NCBI RefSeq assembly: GCF_014280035.1
Contig: NZ_CP047957.1
Span: forward strand, 372,001-436,000
DNA from: Synechococcus sp. A18-25c
GTDB taxonomy: Bacteria > Cyanobacteriota > Cyanobacteriia > PCC-6307 > Cyanobiaceae
Reading direction: 5' to 3'
Length of the DNA: 64,000 bases
Positions 27,862 through 38,450 of this stretch are shown piece by piece. The notes below the pieces were generated by a model, which did no database searches, was not told the DNA's origin, and saw only the letters and a program-made list of their open reading frames with translations. A program made the translations under genes and the position numbers. Every line of letters starts with the position of its first letter. The stretch's first letter is position 1.

Positions 27862-30165
27862 ATGACCATCAGCCCACCAGAGCGTGGGAACACCGCGAAG
27901 ACTCAGGTCGAGAAGGTCGACAATCCAGCGACCTTCGAGCTGTTCGGCAAGCCCGGACACTTTGACCGAGCCCTCGCGAAAGGTCCCAAAACCACTACCT
28001 GGGTTTGGAATCTCCACGCCAACGCTCACGACTTTGACAGCCACACGAGTGACCTTGAGGAGGTTTCTCGGAAGATCTTTAGTGCTCACTTCGGCCATCT
28101 GGCCGTGATCTTCATCTGGCTGAGCGGTGCCTTTTTCCATGGCGCTCGCTTCTCCAACTTCTCCGGCTGGCTCGCCGACCCCACCCACGTGAAGCCCAGT
28201 GCTCAAGTGGTGTGGCCGGTGTTCGGCCAAGAAATCCTCAACGGCGATATGGGTGCCGGTTTCCAGGGCATCCAAATCACTTCAGGCCTGTTCCACATGT
28301 GGCGGGCTTGGGGCATCACCAATGAGACACAACTGATGTCTCTGGCCATTGGCGCCCTGGTGATGGCCGGTCTGATGCTGAATGCAGGCGTCTTTCACTA
28401 TCACAAGGCAGCTCCGAAGCTCGAGTGGTTCCAGAACGTTGAGTCGATGCTCAACCACCACTTGGCTGGTCTGTTCGGTTTGGGATCTCTTTCCTGGACC
28501 GGTCACCTGCTGCATGTGTCCCTGCCCACTACCAAGTTGATGGATGCCATAGACGCCGGCCAGCCGCTGGTGCTCAATGGCAAGACCATTGCTTCTGTGG
28601 CGGACATTCCCCTTCCTCACGAATTCTTCAACCAGGATCTCCTGGCTCAGCTCTACCCAGGTTTCAGCGCCGGTATTGGCGCTTTCTTCCGCGGTGACTG
28701 GGCTGCCTACAGCGATTTCCTCACCTTCAAAGGTGGTTTGAATCCGGTGACCGGAAGCATGTGGATGAGCGACATCGCTCATCACCACCTGGCCATCGCG
28801 GTGATGTTCATCGTGGCCGGTCACATGTACCGCACCAATTGGGGCATCGGTCACTCCATTAAGGAGATCCTCGAGGGTCAGAAGGGTGATCCTCTCCTCT
28901 TCCCTGCAACCAAGGGCCACGACGGTCTGTTTGAGTTCATGACCAACAGCTGGCATGCTCAGCTGGCCGTGAACCTGGCCATCGGTGGTTCCGTGAGCAT
29001 CATCGTTGCTCAGCACATGTACGCGATGCCTCCGTATCCGTACATGGCGATCGATTACCCGACACAGATCGGTCTGTTCACCCACCACATGTGGATCGGT
29101 GGCTTCTTGATCGTCGGCGCTTCCGCTCACGCGGCCATCGCCATGATCCGCGACTACGACCCCGCCAAGCACGTCGATAACGTGCTCGACCGGGTGCTCA
29201 AAGCACGCGATGCCATCATCAGCCATCTGAACTGGGTCTGCATCTGGCTGGGTGCCCACAGCTTCGGTCTGTACATCCACAACGACACCATGCGTGCTCT
29301 GGGGCGTCCCCAGGACATGTTCAGCGACTCCGCCATTCAGCTGAAGCCGATTTTCGCTCAGTGGATTCAGGGTCTGCACGCCTCCGCTGCCGGCAGCACT
29401 GCACCCAACGCTCTCGCCAGCGTCAGTGAAGTGTTCAACGGTTCAGTGGTTGCCGTCGGCGGCAAGGTTGCTGCTGCGCCGATTCCCCTCGGCACCGCTG
29501 ACTTCATGGTGCACCACATTCACGCCTTCACGATTCACGTGACGGTGCTGATCCTTCTCAAGGGTGTCCTGTACGCCCGTAATTCCCGTCTCATCCCCGA
29601 TAAGGCCAACCTCGGCTTCCGCTTCTCCTGCGATGGCCCTGGTCGCGGCGGCACCTGTCAGGTGTCTGCTTGGGACCACGTGTTCCTTGGTCTGTTCTGG
29701 ATGTACAACTCCCTGTCCGTTGTGATCTTCCACTTCTCCTGGAAGATGCAGAGCGACGTGTGGGGAACGGTGAGGCCTGACGGTTCCGTCCAGTACCTCT
29801 CCAACGGCAACTTTGCCAACAGCGCTATCACCATCAATGGCTGGCTGCGCGACTACCTGTGGGCTCAAGCCGCACAGGTGATCAACAGCTACGGATCCAA
29901 CACGGCCGGCTACGGAATCATGTTCCTTGCAGGCCACTTCGTTTGGGCCTTCAGCCTGATGTTCCTGTTCAGCGGCCGCGGCTACTGGCAGGAGCTGATT
30001 GAGTCCATCGTCTGGGCTCACAACAAGCTGAAAGTGGCTCCGGCCATCCAGCCCCGTGCGCTGTCCATCATCCAGGGCCGTGCCGTGGGTGTTGCCCATT
30101 ACCTCCTGGGTGGCATCACGGTGACGTGGGCCTTCTTCCACGCCCACATCCTTGCGGTGGGCTGA
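27862..30165 (+). CDS. psaA: Photosystem I P700 apoprotein A1
   Basis: A 767-residue thylakoid membrane protein that with PsaB binds P700, the antenna chlorophylls and the FX cluster. Many His-containing membrane helices are visible. The FX loop is [10 protein letters not shown] with Cys590 and Cys599. The ATG at 27862 ([13 protein letters not shown]) has GAGGA (27850-27854) seven bases upstream. The gene is followed by psaB after 22 bases, the universal psaAB operon. Strong C/G-ending codon bias marks high expression. Confidence 0.98.
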   Translation: MTISPPERGNTAKTQVEKVDNPATFELFGKPGHFDRALAKGPKTTTWVWNLHANAHDFDSHTSDLEEVSRKIFSAHFGHLAVIFIWLSGAFFHGARFSNFSGWLADPTHVKPSAQVVWPVFGQEILNGDMGAGFQGIQITSGLFHMWRAWGITNETQLMSLAIGALVMAGLMLNAGVFHYHKAAPKLEWFQNVESMLNHHLAGLFGLGSLSWTGHLLHVSLPTTKLMDAIDAGQPLVLNGKTIASVADIPLPHEFFNQDLLAQLYPGFSAGIGAFFRGDWAAYSDFLTFKGGLNPVTGSMWMSDIAHHHLAIAVMFIVAGHMYRTNWGIGHSIKEILEGQKGDPLLFPATKGHDGLFEFMTNSWHAQLAVNLAIGGSVSIIVAQHMYAMPPYPYMAIDYPTQIGLFTHHMWIGGFLIVGASAHAAIAMIRDYDPAKHVDNVLDRVLKARDAIISHLNWVCIWLGAHSFGLYIHNDTMRALGRPQDMFSDSAIQLKPIFAQWIQGLHASAAGSTAPNALASVSEVFNGSVVAVGGKVAAAPIPLGTADFMVHHIHAFTIHVTVLILLKGVLYARNSRLIPDKANLGFRFSCDGPGRGGTCQVSAWDHVFLGLFWMYNSLSVVIFHFSWKMQSDVWGTVRPDGSVQYLSNGNFANSAITINGWLRDYLWAQAAQVINSYGSNTAGYGIMFLAGHFVWAFSLMFLFSGRGYWQELIESIVWAHNKLKVAPAIQPRALSIIQGRAVGVAHYLLGGITVTWAFFHAHILAVG

Positions 30166-30181
30166 CCTTTCCTGACCTTTC
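30162..30181 (+). repeat. Tandem 10-bp duplication at the psaA stop
   Basis: CTGACCTTTC occurs twice in direct succession (30162-30171 and 30172-30181). The first copy includes the psaA TGA. The psaA-psaB spacer consists largely of this duplication and shows no clear Shine-Dalgarno for psaB. Confidence 0.8.
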
Positions 30182-30187
30182 CCTCTA

Positions 30188-32404
30188 ATGGCAACGAAAT
30201 TTCCTTCGTTCAGCCAGGGTCTGGCACAGGACCCGACAACCCGCCGTATCTGGTACGGGATCGCCACGGCTCACGACTTCGAGAGCCATGACGGAATGAC
30301 GGAGGAGAAGCTTTACCAAAAGCTCTTCTCCACCCATTTCGGTCATCTCGCGATCATCGGCCTGTGGGTTTCGGGCAACCTGTTCCACATCGCCTGGCAG
30401 GGCAACTTCGAGCAGTGGGTCGCAGATCCTCTGCACGTAAGCCCAATCGCTCACGCAATCTGGGATCCCCACTTCGGTGAAGGCGCCATCACGGCATTCA
30501 CCCAGGCGGGAGCGTCCTCACCGGTGAACATTGCCTACTCAGGCTTGTATCACTGGTTCTACACAATCGGCATGACCACCAATGCCGAGCTGTACCAGGG
30601 ATCAATCTTCATGATGATCCTGTCAGCTTGGGCTCTCTTCGCCGGTTGGCTGCACCTTCAGCCCAAGTTCCGGCCTTCCCTGGCTTGGTTCAAGAACGCT
30701 GAATCGCGCCTGAATCACCACCTGGCTGTGCTCTTCGGCTTCAGCTCGATCGCCTGGACCGGTCACCTGGTTCATGTGGCCATTCCTGAATCCCGCGGTC
30801 AGCACGTCGGTTGGGACAACTTCCTCAGCGTGATGCCTCACCCCGCTGGTTTGGGTCCCTTCTTTACCGGCAACTGGGGTGTGTATGCCCAGAACCCAGA
30901 CACCATGGGTCAGGTGTTCGGCACTGCTGAAGGATCCGGCACCGCGATCCTCACCTTCCTCGGTGGTTTCCACCCTCAGACCGAAGCCCTCTGGCTGACC
31001 GACATTGCCCACCACCATCTGGCCATTGGTTGCATCTTCGTGATCGCCGGCCATATGTACCGGACCAATTTCGGCATCGGTCACTCCATCAAGGAGATCC
31101 TGGAAGCCCACAACCCTCCGAAGGGCACTCCTGGAAACCTCGGTGCAGGTCACAGCGGTCTGTACGACACCCTGAACAACAGCCTGCACATGCAGCTGGG
31201 TCTGGCTCTCGCCTCCCTCGGTGTGGTCACCTCCCTTGTTGCTCAGCACATGTACGCCATGCCGTCGTATGCCTTCATCGCGAAGGCCTACACAACGCAG
31301 GCTGCTCTTTACACCCACCACCAGTACATCGCCATCTTCCTGATGTGCGGTGCCTTCGCCCACGGTGCGATCTTCTTCATCCGTGACTACGACCCCGAAG
31401 CCAACAAGGACAACGTCCTGGGCCGGATGCTCGAGCACAAAGAAGCGGTCATCAGCCACCTGAGCTGGGTCACTCTGTTCCTCGGCTTCCACACCCTGGG
31501 TCTTTACGTCCACAACGACGTGGTCGTGGCCTTCGGTACCCCCGAAAAGCAGATTCTGGTTGAGCCCGTCTTCGCCCAGTTCGTTCAAGCCGCTTCCGGC
31601 AAGGCGATCTACGGCTTCGATGTGCTGCTGGCCAACGCTGGCGGTGCTGCCGCCAATGCCAACGCTGCTTACATGGGTGGTTGGATGGACGCCATCAATG
31701 GCGCCCGTGGCAGCAACGATCTGTTCCTGCCCATCGGCCCTGGTGACTTCCTGGTTCACCACGCCATCGCACTGGGTCTCCACACCACCACCCTGATCCT
31801 TGTTAAGGGTGCTCTGGATGCCCGCGGCTCCAAGCTGATGCCCGACAAGAAGGACTTCGGCTACTCCTTCCCCTGCGACGGCCCCGGCCGTGGCGGCACC
31901 TGTGACATCTCCGCTTGGGACGCCTTCTACCTGGCAGTCTTCTGGGCGCTGAACACAGTGGGTTGGGTCACCTTCTACTGGCACTGGAAGCACCTCGCCA
32001 TCTGGCAGGGCAATGTTGCTCAGTTCAATGAGTCCAGCACCTACTTGATGGGTTGGTTCCGCGACTACCTGTGGCTGAACTCCTCCCAGCTGATCAACGG
32101 ATACAACCCCTTCGGCAGCAACAACCTTGCTGTTTGGGCTTGGATGTTCCTCTTCGGTCACCTGGTGTGGGCCACCGGCTTCATGTTCCTCATTTCCTGG
32201 CGTGGCTACTGGCAGGAGCTGATCGAGACCATCGTTTGGGCTCATCAGCGCAGCCCCATTGCCAACATGATGGGTTGGCGTGATAAGCCTGTGGCACTGT
32301 CCATCGTTCAGGCTCGTGTTGTTGGCCTGGCTCACTTCACAGTGGGTTACGTCCTCACTTACGCGGCATTCCTGATCGCCTCGACCTCAGGCAAGTTCGG
32401 CTGA
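30188..32404 (+). CDS. psaB: Photosystem I P700 apoprotein A2
   Basis: A 738-residue partner of PsaA. It opens [22 protein letters not shown], the classical PsaB N-terminus. The FX-binding cysteines are Cys563 and Cys572 ([10 protein letters not shown]). The C-terminal helices contain the conserved [17 protein letters not shown]. It is followed by a strong intrinsic terminator at 32449. A 570-codon antisense frame covers most of the gene and is an artefact of codon bias. Confidence 0.98.
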   Translation: MATKFPSFSQGLAQDPTTRRIWYGIATAHDFESHDGMTEEKLYQKLFSTHFGHLAIIGLWVSGNLFHIAWQGNFEQWVADPLHVSPIAHAIWDPHFGEGAITAFTQAGASSPVNIAYSGLYHWFYTIGMTTNAELYQGSIFMMILSAWALFAGWLHLQPKFRPSLAWFKNAESRLNHHLAVLFGFSSIAWTGHLVHVAIPESRGQHVGWDNFLSVMPHPAGLGPFFTGNWGVYAQNPDTMGQVFGTAEGSGTAILTFLGGFHPQTEALWLTDIAHHHLAIGCIFVIAGHMYRTNFGIGHSIKEILEAHNPPKGTPGNLGAGHSGLYDTLNNSLHMQLGLALASLGVVTSLVAQHMYAMPSYAFIAKAYTTQAALYTHHQYIAIFLMCGAFAHGAIFFIRDYDPEANKDNVLGRMLEHKEAVISHLSWVTLFLGFHTLGLYVHNDVVVAFGTPEKQILVEPVFAQFVQAASGKAIYGFDVLLANAGGAAANANAAYMGGWMDAINGARGSNDLFLPIGPGDFLVHHAIALGLHTTTLILVKGALDARGSKLMPDKKDFGYSFPCDGPGRGGTCDISAWDAFYLAVFWALNTVGWVTFYWHWKHLAIWQGNVAQFNESSTYLMGWFRDYLWLNSSQLINGYNPFGSNNLAVWAWMFLFGHLVWATGFMFLISWRGYWQELIETIVWAHQRSPIANMMGWRDKPVALSIVQARVVGLAHFTVGYVLTYAAFLIASTSGKFG

Positions 32405-32448
32405 TCCAGCAGATGCTGCTTTGATCAACTAGTCGTTTCTCGAAATCT

Positions 32449-32482
32449 CCCCCGCCCGGGCTTGCCGGGCGGGGGTTTTTTC
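32449..32482 (+). terminator. Intrinsic terminator of psaAB
   Basis: CCCCCGCCCGG (32449-32459) pairs perfectly with CCGGGCGGGGG (32465-32475) around a short GCTTG loop, followed by T6. It lies 45 bases after the psaB stop and ends the operon. Confidence 0.95.
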
Positions 32483-32528
32483 TTGCTTGTGGTGTCTCAG
32501 CCGACCACCGAGTCAGCTGATTGCTGGA

Positions 32529-33455
32529 TCAGTTGCTGAACAGAATGTCGAGGGTGCGCAGATAGGTGTGCAGTCCCGCGTCTTGGATGGGAAGCACATA
32601 GGCATCAGCGCTGGACTCGTTGTGATGGGAATGCCAATACCCCGGTGGCGTGACGAATGCGGCACCTGCCACCCAGTCTTCTCGATGGGGATTGAGGATT
32701 CGACCCTGGTCGTCTAGCTCGGTGCCGATCAGGGTGTAGCAACCGGGTTCGCAGTCCACGGCGAAATCCAGGGCAATCGACTGGTGGCGGTGAGGTTTCT
32801 GCTCTTGGCCGGCGGGGAGAATTCCGAGCATCGCCCAGAGTGTGTGGGTCACCGTGCGGGTCTGCGGAAACGCGGCATTGCCCAGCAGCACGCTGACACG
32901 ATTGGCGCGGGCTCCGCTCGGGCTCGCTGCGATGTCCGCCAAGCGCCCCTGGCTGTCGAGATGGCTGTAGAAGGTTGGCTCAAAGCGGGATTCACTGGGC
33001 GTGACGCCCAGATGGCGCAGCAGTGGCGCGTCGTGCACCCAATAGAGAGCTCCCTTGCTGCGACTGGTGTGAATGGCATCACCGCCTGCGGGCAAGACGA
33101 GCATGTCGCCTTTGCTCCAGCTGAAATGCTCGCCGCAGGCTTCGGTTTCTCCTTCCCCATCGGCGACGAAAAACAGCTGGCTTGTGGCTACAGCGGCTGT
33201 ACGCAGTTCGGTGTCGTGCACGCGAATAAAGTTCGCGCAAAGTGAGGGACCGGTGGCTGGTCCGTTGCAGTTGAGCTCTGCACTGAGGTCGAGCGCCAGC
33301 ACGGCACTGCCAGTGTCATCGAAGAATGTCGGTGAGAAGCTGCGATAGGGCACCAATGAGGTCAGCCCGCTGCGGATCGGATTCGCCGCCTCGCCGTAGG
33401 AAAAGAACTGCGCTTGTTCCGAAGAAGCCCGACTGTGCGTCGTGCTGATCACCAT
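32529..33455 (-). CDS. Bicupin protein, gentisate dioxygenase-like
   Basis: About 308 residues from the ATG at 33453-33455. It contains two cupin-like halves: TSQLFFVADGEGETEACGEHFSWSKGDMLVLPAGG near the first, and GQEQKPHRHQSIALDF with PPGYWHSHHNES in the second. The second half has the metal-ligand His pattern (HRH, then HSHH). Overall layout recalls gentisate 1,2-dioxygenase-like cupins. No other aromatic-degradation gene is close, so the substrate is unknown. Longer starts (33539) would add 28 residues of non-family character. Confidence 0.75.
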   Translation of the reverse strand: MVISTTHSRASSEQAQFFSYGEAANPIRSGLTSLVPYRSFSPTFFDDTGSAVLALDLSAELNCNGPATGPSLCANFIRVHDTELRTAAVATSQLFFVADGEGETEACGEHFSWSKGDMLVLPAGGDAIHTSRSKGALYWVHDAPLLRHLGVTPSESRFEPTFYSHLDSQGRLADIAASPSGARANRVSVLLGNAAFPQTRTVTHTLWAMLGILPAGQEQKPHRHQSIALDFAVDCEPGCYTLIGTELDDQGRILNPHREDWVAGAAFVTPPGYWHSHHNESSADAYVLPIQDAGLHTYLRTLDILFSN

Positions 33456-33607
33456 GGCGCGGCCTCTTCGAACAAACAGGGCACCCACACTACGAATCGC
33501 TGCATCCAGGGGTTGTATGCATTGCGTCATGGTTCTCACTGGTGTCAGTCACGGGCTGGTTGCATTCATGGTTTGGACTGAGAACCCTCCAGCGTCGTTC
33601 TCCTTCC

Positions 33608-33901
33608 ATGTCCATGGCTTCATTACCCCCAAGGCTTGAGCTCGTCGTGCTGCTTGCAGGGGCTGTGGTCGGTTACAACCTCACAATGCAATACCTGCCA
33701 AGTCAGCGCATCAACCTGGGGCAGATCGAGGCTCAAGATCGACTCGATCGTGGAGAATCCTGGCCCGCGAGTGCTGCCAAGAGCTCCCAGCCGGCCGCCC
33801 CATCCGATGCGATGTCTACAGCACTGGCCTTGAGTTCAGGCGTCTGCACCGTTCCAGCGGGCGGCGGGCCTGCCTTGAACGAACGCTTCGAACCCTGCTA
33901 G
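33608..33901 (+). CDS. Small putative membrane-anchored protein
   Basis: A 97-residue product from ATG 33608 (or 33614). It has one hydrophobic segment (LELVVLLAGAVVGYNL, about residues 10-25) followed by a polar tail with cysteines at SGVC and the terminal EPC. I do not recognise the family. No strong ribosome-binding site precedes it. It lies between the divergent bicupin and the convergent RND gene. It could be real, since the codon bias fits, but is the least certain gene of this region. Confidence 0.5.
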   Translation: MSMASLPPRLELVVLLAGAVVGYNLTMQYLPSQRINLGQIEAQDRLDRGESWPASAAKSSQPAAPSDAMSTALALSSGVCTVPAGGGPALNERFEPC

Positions 33902-33944
33902 TCGGAGTCCTGGCCGCGGTGTTCGAGCCAATGACGACCGTGGT

Positions 33945-36900
33945 TCAACCATCCAGCTCTGGCATCGCTGGTCCCACACCACGCCAGCGTTTGATTGAGA
34001 AGTAAATAGCTGGCACCACAAAGAGGGACAGCAGAGTTGATGCCAGTAGACCACTGAACACCACAGTGCCAATGCTGATCCGGCTTGCTGAACCGCTCCC
34101 TGTGGCAAGCAGCAAGGGCAAAAAGCCTGCCAACGAAGTCACGGCGGTGAGCAGGATCGGCCGCATTCTGTTGATGGCGGCTCCTTCAATGGCCTCGAGT
34201 AGACCAATGCCCTGTTTCAAGCGTTGATTGGCGAACTCCACGATCAGGATGCCGTTCTTCGCCGCCAGGCTGACCAGCACCAGCAGACCCATCTGAGCGT
34301 AAACATCAAGGCTGAGACCACGCAGTTTTAGACCGATCAGTGCTCCCAGGAGTGCCATGGGCACGGTGAGCAGGATGATCAAAGGATCCACGAAACTCTC
34401 GTACAGGCCTGACAGCAGCAGATACACCACCGTGAGGCCGAGGGCGAACAGCACCCACGACACTGACTCGGCGCGGGTTTCTTCTTTGGCCAGGCCCGTG
34501 AAGGCCAGGTCCAGGTTGTTTCCGCCGGTCCGTTCGCTGAGTGCTTTCAGCAGATCGATGGCCTGGCCGCTGCTGATGGTGTCTTCGGGTACGGCCGTGA
34601 TGCTGATCGATCGGTCTTGGTTGAAATGGTTGATCGTGTTGGCGCCGGTGTCACGGGTCAGGCGTGCCACATTGGCGAGCGAGACCAGCTCACCGCTGCG
34701 GTTGCGCACCATCAGGCCGGTTAGGTCGCTGGGTGTGCTGCGATCCCGTCCTTCCAGCTGGATATAAATGCTGCGGATCTCCCCGCCTTCAAAGGTGTCG
34801 TCGATGTAGCGGCCGCCGATGGCCGTGCCGATGTCTCTCAGCGTTGGTCCCACTGGCAAGTCCAGCGCTGCCATCAAGCTGCGGTCAACGTCCAGGCGCC
34901 ATCGCGGTGAACTGGCATCGAAACGGGTGCTGACCCGTTGGAAGCTCCCGGTGGCTTCTGCGGCCTCAATGAATTGCTGAGCCTGTGCCTCAAAGGCTTG
35001 CAGGCTGAGTTGGCCCCCGCTTCGGTCGAGTAACTCCAGTTGGAGACCCGACTCACTGCTGAATCCCCGCACAGTAGGGGGCGTGGTCACGATCACTCGG
35101 GCATCGCTGATGCGCTGACGCAATGCACGGTTCAGCCGTTGTTTCACGGCTTCACTGCTGTTCTCGCGTCCCGGTCTGTCCTTGAGTGGTGTGAGACGCA
35201 GATAAAAGGATCCCGAATTCTCTCCGCTCTGTCCGAAGGAGCTTCCGGCATAGAAATTGCCGCTCCGCACTAGTGCTTCTTCTGCGACCACCGAGCGGAT
35301 GCGCTTCATGATGGCTTCGGTGCGCTCCAGGCTGGCTCCGTCTTGAAGGGTGAAATAGCCACGAATCTGTCCTTGGTCCTCATTGGGGATGAAGGCTGTG
35401 GGAATGGCGGCCAGGCCAATCCCTGTGATGATCAGACCAGACAGCAACAAGGCGATCACCAGGCGACCGCGTGGGAGCCACACCCCAAGCAATCGGCTGT
35501 AGGTCTGTTGGAGCTGGGTCATTCCACGGCGTAGTCCGCGACTGAGTTTCTGCACCGGTCCTGGCAACCGTCCGCCACCGGGCCCAAGAACGCGCGCGCA
35601 GGCCATTGGAGTGAAGGTGAGGGCATTGAAGGTGGAGAACAGAATCGCGCCACAAATGGCGAGAGCGATCGGTTCATAGAGACGGCCGATGGATCCTGGG
35701 ATGAGCAGGACTGGCAAAAACACAGCTGCCAACACCAACGAAGTGGCGACCACGGCGCCACCCAGTTCAGCCATGGCATCTTCGGCGGCCCCTTGGGGTT
35801 CGGCACCGGCTTCAATGCGGCCGGCAATGTCTTCACTCACCACGATCGCGTCGTCCACCACGATGCCCGTGGCCAGCACGAGTCCGAACAGGATCAGGCT
35901 GTTCAGATTGGAACCGCTCAGCCGAACGACAGCAAGACTGCCGATCAAGGCGACGGGCACACTCAGACCAGGGATCATGGCCAGTCGCCAGCGCCCTAGG
36001 AACAGCACCAGCACAACGAGCACCAGCACCACCGAATCGCGAAGCGTTGCGGTGGTGCGATCGAGGTTGGCTTGAATGTTGTCCGCTACATCGACGATGA
36101 CTTGCATTGTCAGGCCCGGCGGGAAGCTGCTTTCCATCCGCTTCAGCGCATCCCTGACCGCCCGGCTCACCGCAAGAGCATTGGTGCCGTCACGTTGATA
36201 GATCCCCATCGCGACCGAGCTTTCTCCCTGCAGGTTCAGGGCTCTGCTCCCGTAGTTGCGCTGTCCAAGCTCTACGCGACCGACATCCTGCAGCCGCACC
36301 AATCCTCCGTTCTCCGTTCGCTTCACAACCATTTCTTCGAAGTCGCGAATGCTGCGCAAGCGCCCCTCTGCATCCACCGGAAGGCTGAACAACTGATCAC
36401 CTGGTGCCGGTGCTTTGCCGAGGTTGCCGACCGCAGCCAGAACGTTCTGTTCGGATAACGCGGCGCTGATGTCGCTGGTGGAGAGGTTGAACTGTTCCAG
36501 TCGGTTGGGATCCAGCCAGAGGCGGAATGCCAGTTCGCTGCTGCCGAACACCCGGACGTCACCCACTCCAGATGCGGAGCGCAGGCTTTCGCTCAGGTTT
36601 TGATCCAGCCATCCACCGAGAAAGATCGGCTCATACATCCCGGCTGGAGCGCTGAAGCCAAGAATTAACAGCAAATCATTGCTGGATTGGCTGACGGTCA
36701 GCCCCTGACGGGTCACGGCCTGGGGCAGCCGGCGGCTGGCGAGGTTCACCTCGTTCTGCACCTTGATGGCGTTGAGCTCGGGGTCCCCGGATGCAAATCG
36801 CAAACTGATGCTGGCGCTTCCTTGCCGGCTGCTGGAGGTCATGCTCTCCAGTCCGTCGAGACCGTTGAGCTGTTGTTCCAGCACGGTGGTAACGCTCTGC

Positions 36901-37082
36901 TCCACCACCTCAGCCCCCGCCGCCGGAAAATTGGCGCGCACACTGACGCGTGTTGGCGCCAGTGGCGGCAGATCCTCGAGTCCGAGTCCCACCAAGGACA
37001 CGACACCCGATAGCAACACCAATAGGCTGCAGACGATCGTGAAGACGGGCCGTCTCAGGAATGGCTGGGAGATGGACCGCAC
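33945..37082 (-). CDS. RND-family efflux permease (HAE1/AcrB-like)
   Basis: A 1,045-residue inner-membrane proton antiporter. The architecture is duplicated: one membrane helix (residues 13-33), a large periplasmic loop, a helix bundle, then the same again after about residue 535. The proton-relay Asp pair is Asp410-Asp411 (GIVVDDAIVVSED). RND pumps work with a periplasmic adaptor and outer-membrane channel; neither is next to it here, so the partners must be elsewhere. Substrates are unknown. It starts just after the psaL terminator on the same strand, so it should have its own promoter near 37090-37120. Confidence 0.92.
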   Translation of the reverse strand: MRSISQPFLRRPVFTIVCSLLVLLSGVVSLVGLGLEDLPPLAPTRVSVRANFPAAGAEVVEQSVTTVLEQQLNGLDGLESMTSSSRQGSASISLRFASGDPELNAIKVQNEVNLASRRLPQAVTRQGLTVSQSSNDLLLILGFSAPAGMYEPIFLGGWLDQNLSESLRSASGVGDVRVFGSSELAFRLWLDPNRLEQFNLSTSDISAALSEQNVLAAVGNLGKAPAPGDQLFSLPVDAEGRLRSIRDFEEMVVKRTENGGLVRLQDVGRVELGQRNYGSRALNLQGESSVAMGIYQRDGTNALAVSRAVRDALKRMESSFPPGLTMQVIVDVADNIQANLDRTTATLRDSVVLVLVVLVLFLGRWRLAMIPGLSVPVALIGSLAVVRLSGSNLNSLILFGLVLATGIVVDDAIVVSEDIAGRIEAGAEPQGAAEDAMAELGGAVVATSLVLAAVFLPVLLIPGSIGRLYEPIALAICGAILFSTFNALTFTPMACARVLGPGGGRLPGPVQKLSRGLRRGMTQLQQTYSRLLGVWLPRGRLVIALLLSGLIITGIGLAAIPTAFIPNEDQGQIRGYFTLQDGASLERTEAIMKRIRSVVAEEALVRSGNFYAGSSFGQSGENSGSFYLRLTPLKDRPGRENSSEAVKQRLNRALRQRISDARVIVTTPPTVRGFSSESGLQLELLDRSGGQLSLQAFEAQAQQFIEAAEATGSFQRVSTRFDASSPRWRLDVDRSLMAALDLPVGPTLRDIGTAIGGRYIDDTFEGGEIRSIYIQLEGRDRSTPSDLTGLMVRNRSGELVSLANVARLTRDTGANTINHFNQDRSISITAVPEDTISSGQAIDLLKALSERTGGNNLDLAFTGLAKEETRAESVSWVLFALGLTVVYLLLSGLYESFVDPLIILLTVPMALLGALIGLKLRGLSLDVYAQMGLLVLVSLAAKNGILIVEFANQRLKQGIGLLEAIEGAAINRMRPILLTAVTSLAGFLPLLLATGSGSASRISIGTVVFSGLLASTLLSLFVVPAIYFSIKRWRGVGPAMPELDG

Positions 37083-37115
37083 TGCTTCGATCTCAAACGC
37101 AGTGGCAGACCGACA

Positions 37116-37156
37116 ATAAAGATCCCCTCCAACATTCGCCGATGGTTGGAGGGGAT
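37116..37156 (-). terminator. Probable terminator after psaL
   Basis: ATCCCCTCCAAC (37122-37133) and GTTGGAGGGGAT (37145-37156) form a perfect 12-pair stem with an 11-base loop. On the minus strand it is followed by CTTTATTG, a modest T-rich tail. It lies 37 bases after the psaL stop. Confidence 0.75.
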
Positions 37157-37192
37157 GGAAGGGGGATTGAGTTCAGAAACGCCCCCAGTTGC

Positions 37193-37684
37193 TCAGCCGA
37201 CGCTCCAGACGCCTGCAGCAATCTTGAACAGGTCCTGAACGTGGACGGTGTTGCACAGGAACCAGGCGAACACAGCACCACCACAGCCGCCAAGCCAGAA
37301 ACCACTGGTGAAATCAGCCCAACCCATCCGGGTGAACAAATCAGCCGGAGGATTCGCCACGGTGGGGTCCGAAGGTGGGACGTTCGGTTGAGCACCCGGC
37401 TGGTTGTAGAGCAGGAACAGCAGGGTCAGGATGTGCACAGCACCGATGGCAGCAAGCAGGCCTGCCGTCTCGGCATAGTCTGTGTTGCGAAGTGGTCCAC
37501 AGATCGTGAAGGGTCCGTAGAGCAGATAGCCGAACGCAGCGCCGGTTTCGATGCCACGGAAGTTGGCTGAAATTCCTGGTCGGTATAGAGGCAGGTTGTT
37601 GATCAGCGCCTTGATGAAATAGCCACTGTTGACGGGGGTCGCCAGGTTCCCAACACAGGGATCAGACGCTGGAGTGACGGTCAT
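37193..37684 (-). CDS. psaL: Photosystem I subunit XI
   Basis: A 163-residue thylakoid protein needed for PSI trimers in cyanobacteria. It contains the PsaL phrases [37 protein letters not shown], and two membrane segments (about 78-98 and 130-150). It follows psaI by 40 bases on the minus strand, the usual psaI-psaL pair, and ends with its own terminator. Confidence 0.97.
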   Translation of the reverse strand: MTVTPASDPCVGNLATPVNSGYFIKALINNLPLYRPGISANFRGIETGAAFGYLLYGPFTICGPLRNTDYAETAGLLAAIGAVHILTLLFLLYNQPGAQPNVPPSDPTVANPPADLFTRMGWADFTSGFWLGGCGGAVFAWFLCNTVHVQDLFKIAAGVWSVG

Positions 37685-37724
37685 TGGATGAAAAAGCCGA
37701 GGTTGAAGGGTTTGCAGCCAGCGA

Positions 37725-37841
37725 TCACTCAGCTGCTGTAATCACACGTCCAACGAGAACGATGAAAACTGCGGGGAAAACAATTCCGATGATCGGAACA
37801 AAGATCACCGGCAGCCATGCGGCTGCAAATTCTCCAGTCAT
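37725..37841 (-). CDS. psaI: Photosystem I subunit VIII
   Basis: A 38-residue single-span protein read directly from the sequence. It begins [19 protein letters not shown], has one membrane helix, and ends VGRVITAAE. PsaI helps place PsaL in the PSI complex. The length, the Pro-containing helix and the position immediately upstream of psaL identify it. It is short enough to be missed by ordinary gene finding. Confidence 0.93.
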   Translation of the reverse strand: MTGEFAAAWLPVIFVPIIGIVFPAVFIVLVGRVITAAE

Positions 37842-37955
37842 GGCAGCGGCCAAAAGGTCCGCCGTTACTGTAGGGACTGCCTTTCTGCCGGTCTCAGACC
37901 AGGCGGATCGGCGACATAAAAGTTCAATCCATTCGGCCTTCGCCTTTCAGTGCCC

Positions 37956-38450
37956 ATGACTCAGCTCCTTGCAGGTGGTGCCGCACTCGTGCTGATGGCT
38001 GTGCTTTGGGGGCTGGGCCGTCGCCCTGGAAAAGTCCTCTTGCGCAGCACGGATGCAGCGTCGGTGGCGGCGATCAATCGGGCACAGCTGGGGGTGGTTG
38101 AAACCGTGCTGATTCAGGAGAACGATGCCTCCCCAGTTGAGTCAGCCAGCGCCGAGGTCGCAGCGGATCAGTTCCGGCCTCCATCGGGTGTGTCGGAGCG
38201 CATCGCCTTGGAACGTCACTTGCGCCAAGCCATGCAACAAGGCGATCCCCTGCTCAGACTTGACGCCATCGTTGAAGCCGGTGTCTGGGGGCATAGGAAT
38301 GCCTTGCCACTGCTGCGCCGTGGTTTGCGTGACGCGGACAGCCGTGTTGTTGAAGCAGCTGCAGCGGCGATTGCTCGTCACCGAGGGGCCATGAGGGTGC
38401 CCGCGGTTCAAGTGGCTCGACCGCCTCGCAACGTGGCGCGGATGCGGTAA
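37956..38450 (+). CDS. Membrane-anchored HEAT-repeat-like protein
   Basis: A 164-residue protein with an N-terminal hydrophobic anchor (LLAGGAALVLMAVLWGL). Helical repeats near residues 82-142 are reminiscent of HEAT_2 (LLRLDAIVEAGVWGHRNALPLLRRGLRDADSRVVEAAAAAIARH). Such repeats serve protein binding; no partner is suggested. ATG 37956 is preferred over the GTG two codons earlier. It is divergent from psaI, and its last 43 bases overlap the convergent glycosyltransferase. Confidence 0.7.
   Translation: MTQLLAGGAALVLMAVLWGLGRRPGKVLLRSTDAASVAAINRAQLGVVETVLIQENDASPVESASAEVAADQFRPPSGVSERIALERHLRQAMQQGDPLLRLDAIVEAGVWGHRNALPLLRRGLRDADSRVVEAAAAAIARHRGAMRVPAVQVARPPRNVARMR

Noticed and set aside
30623-32335. 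Minus-strand frame of 570 codons opposite psaB
   Set aside because: Antisense shadow caused by codon bias in psaB; Val/Gly/Glu/Gln-rich without any fold signature.
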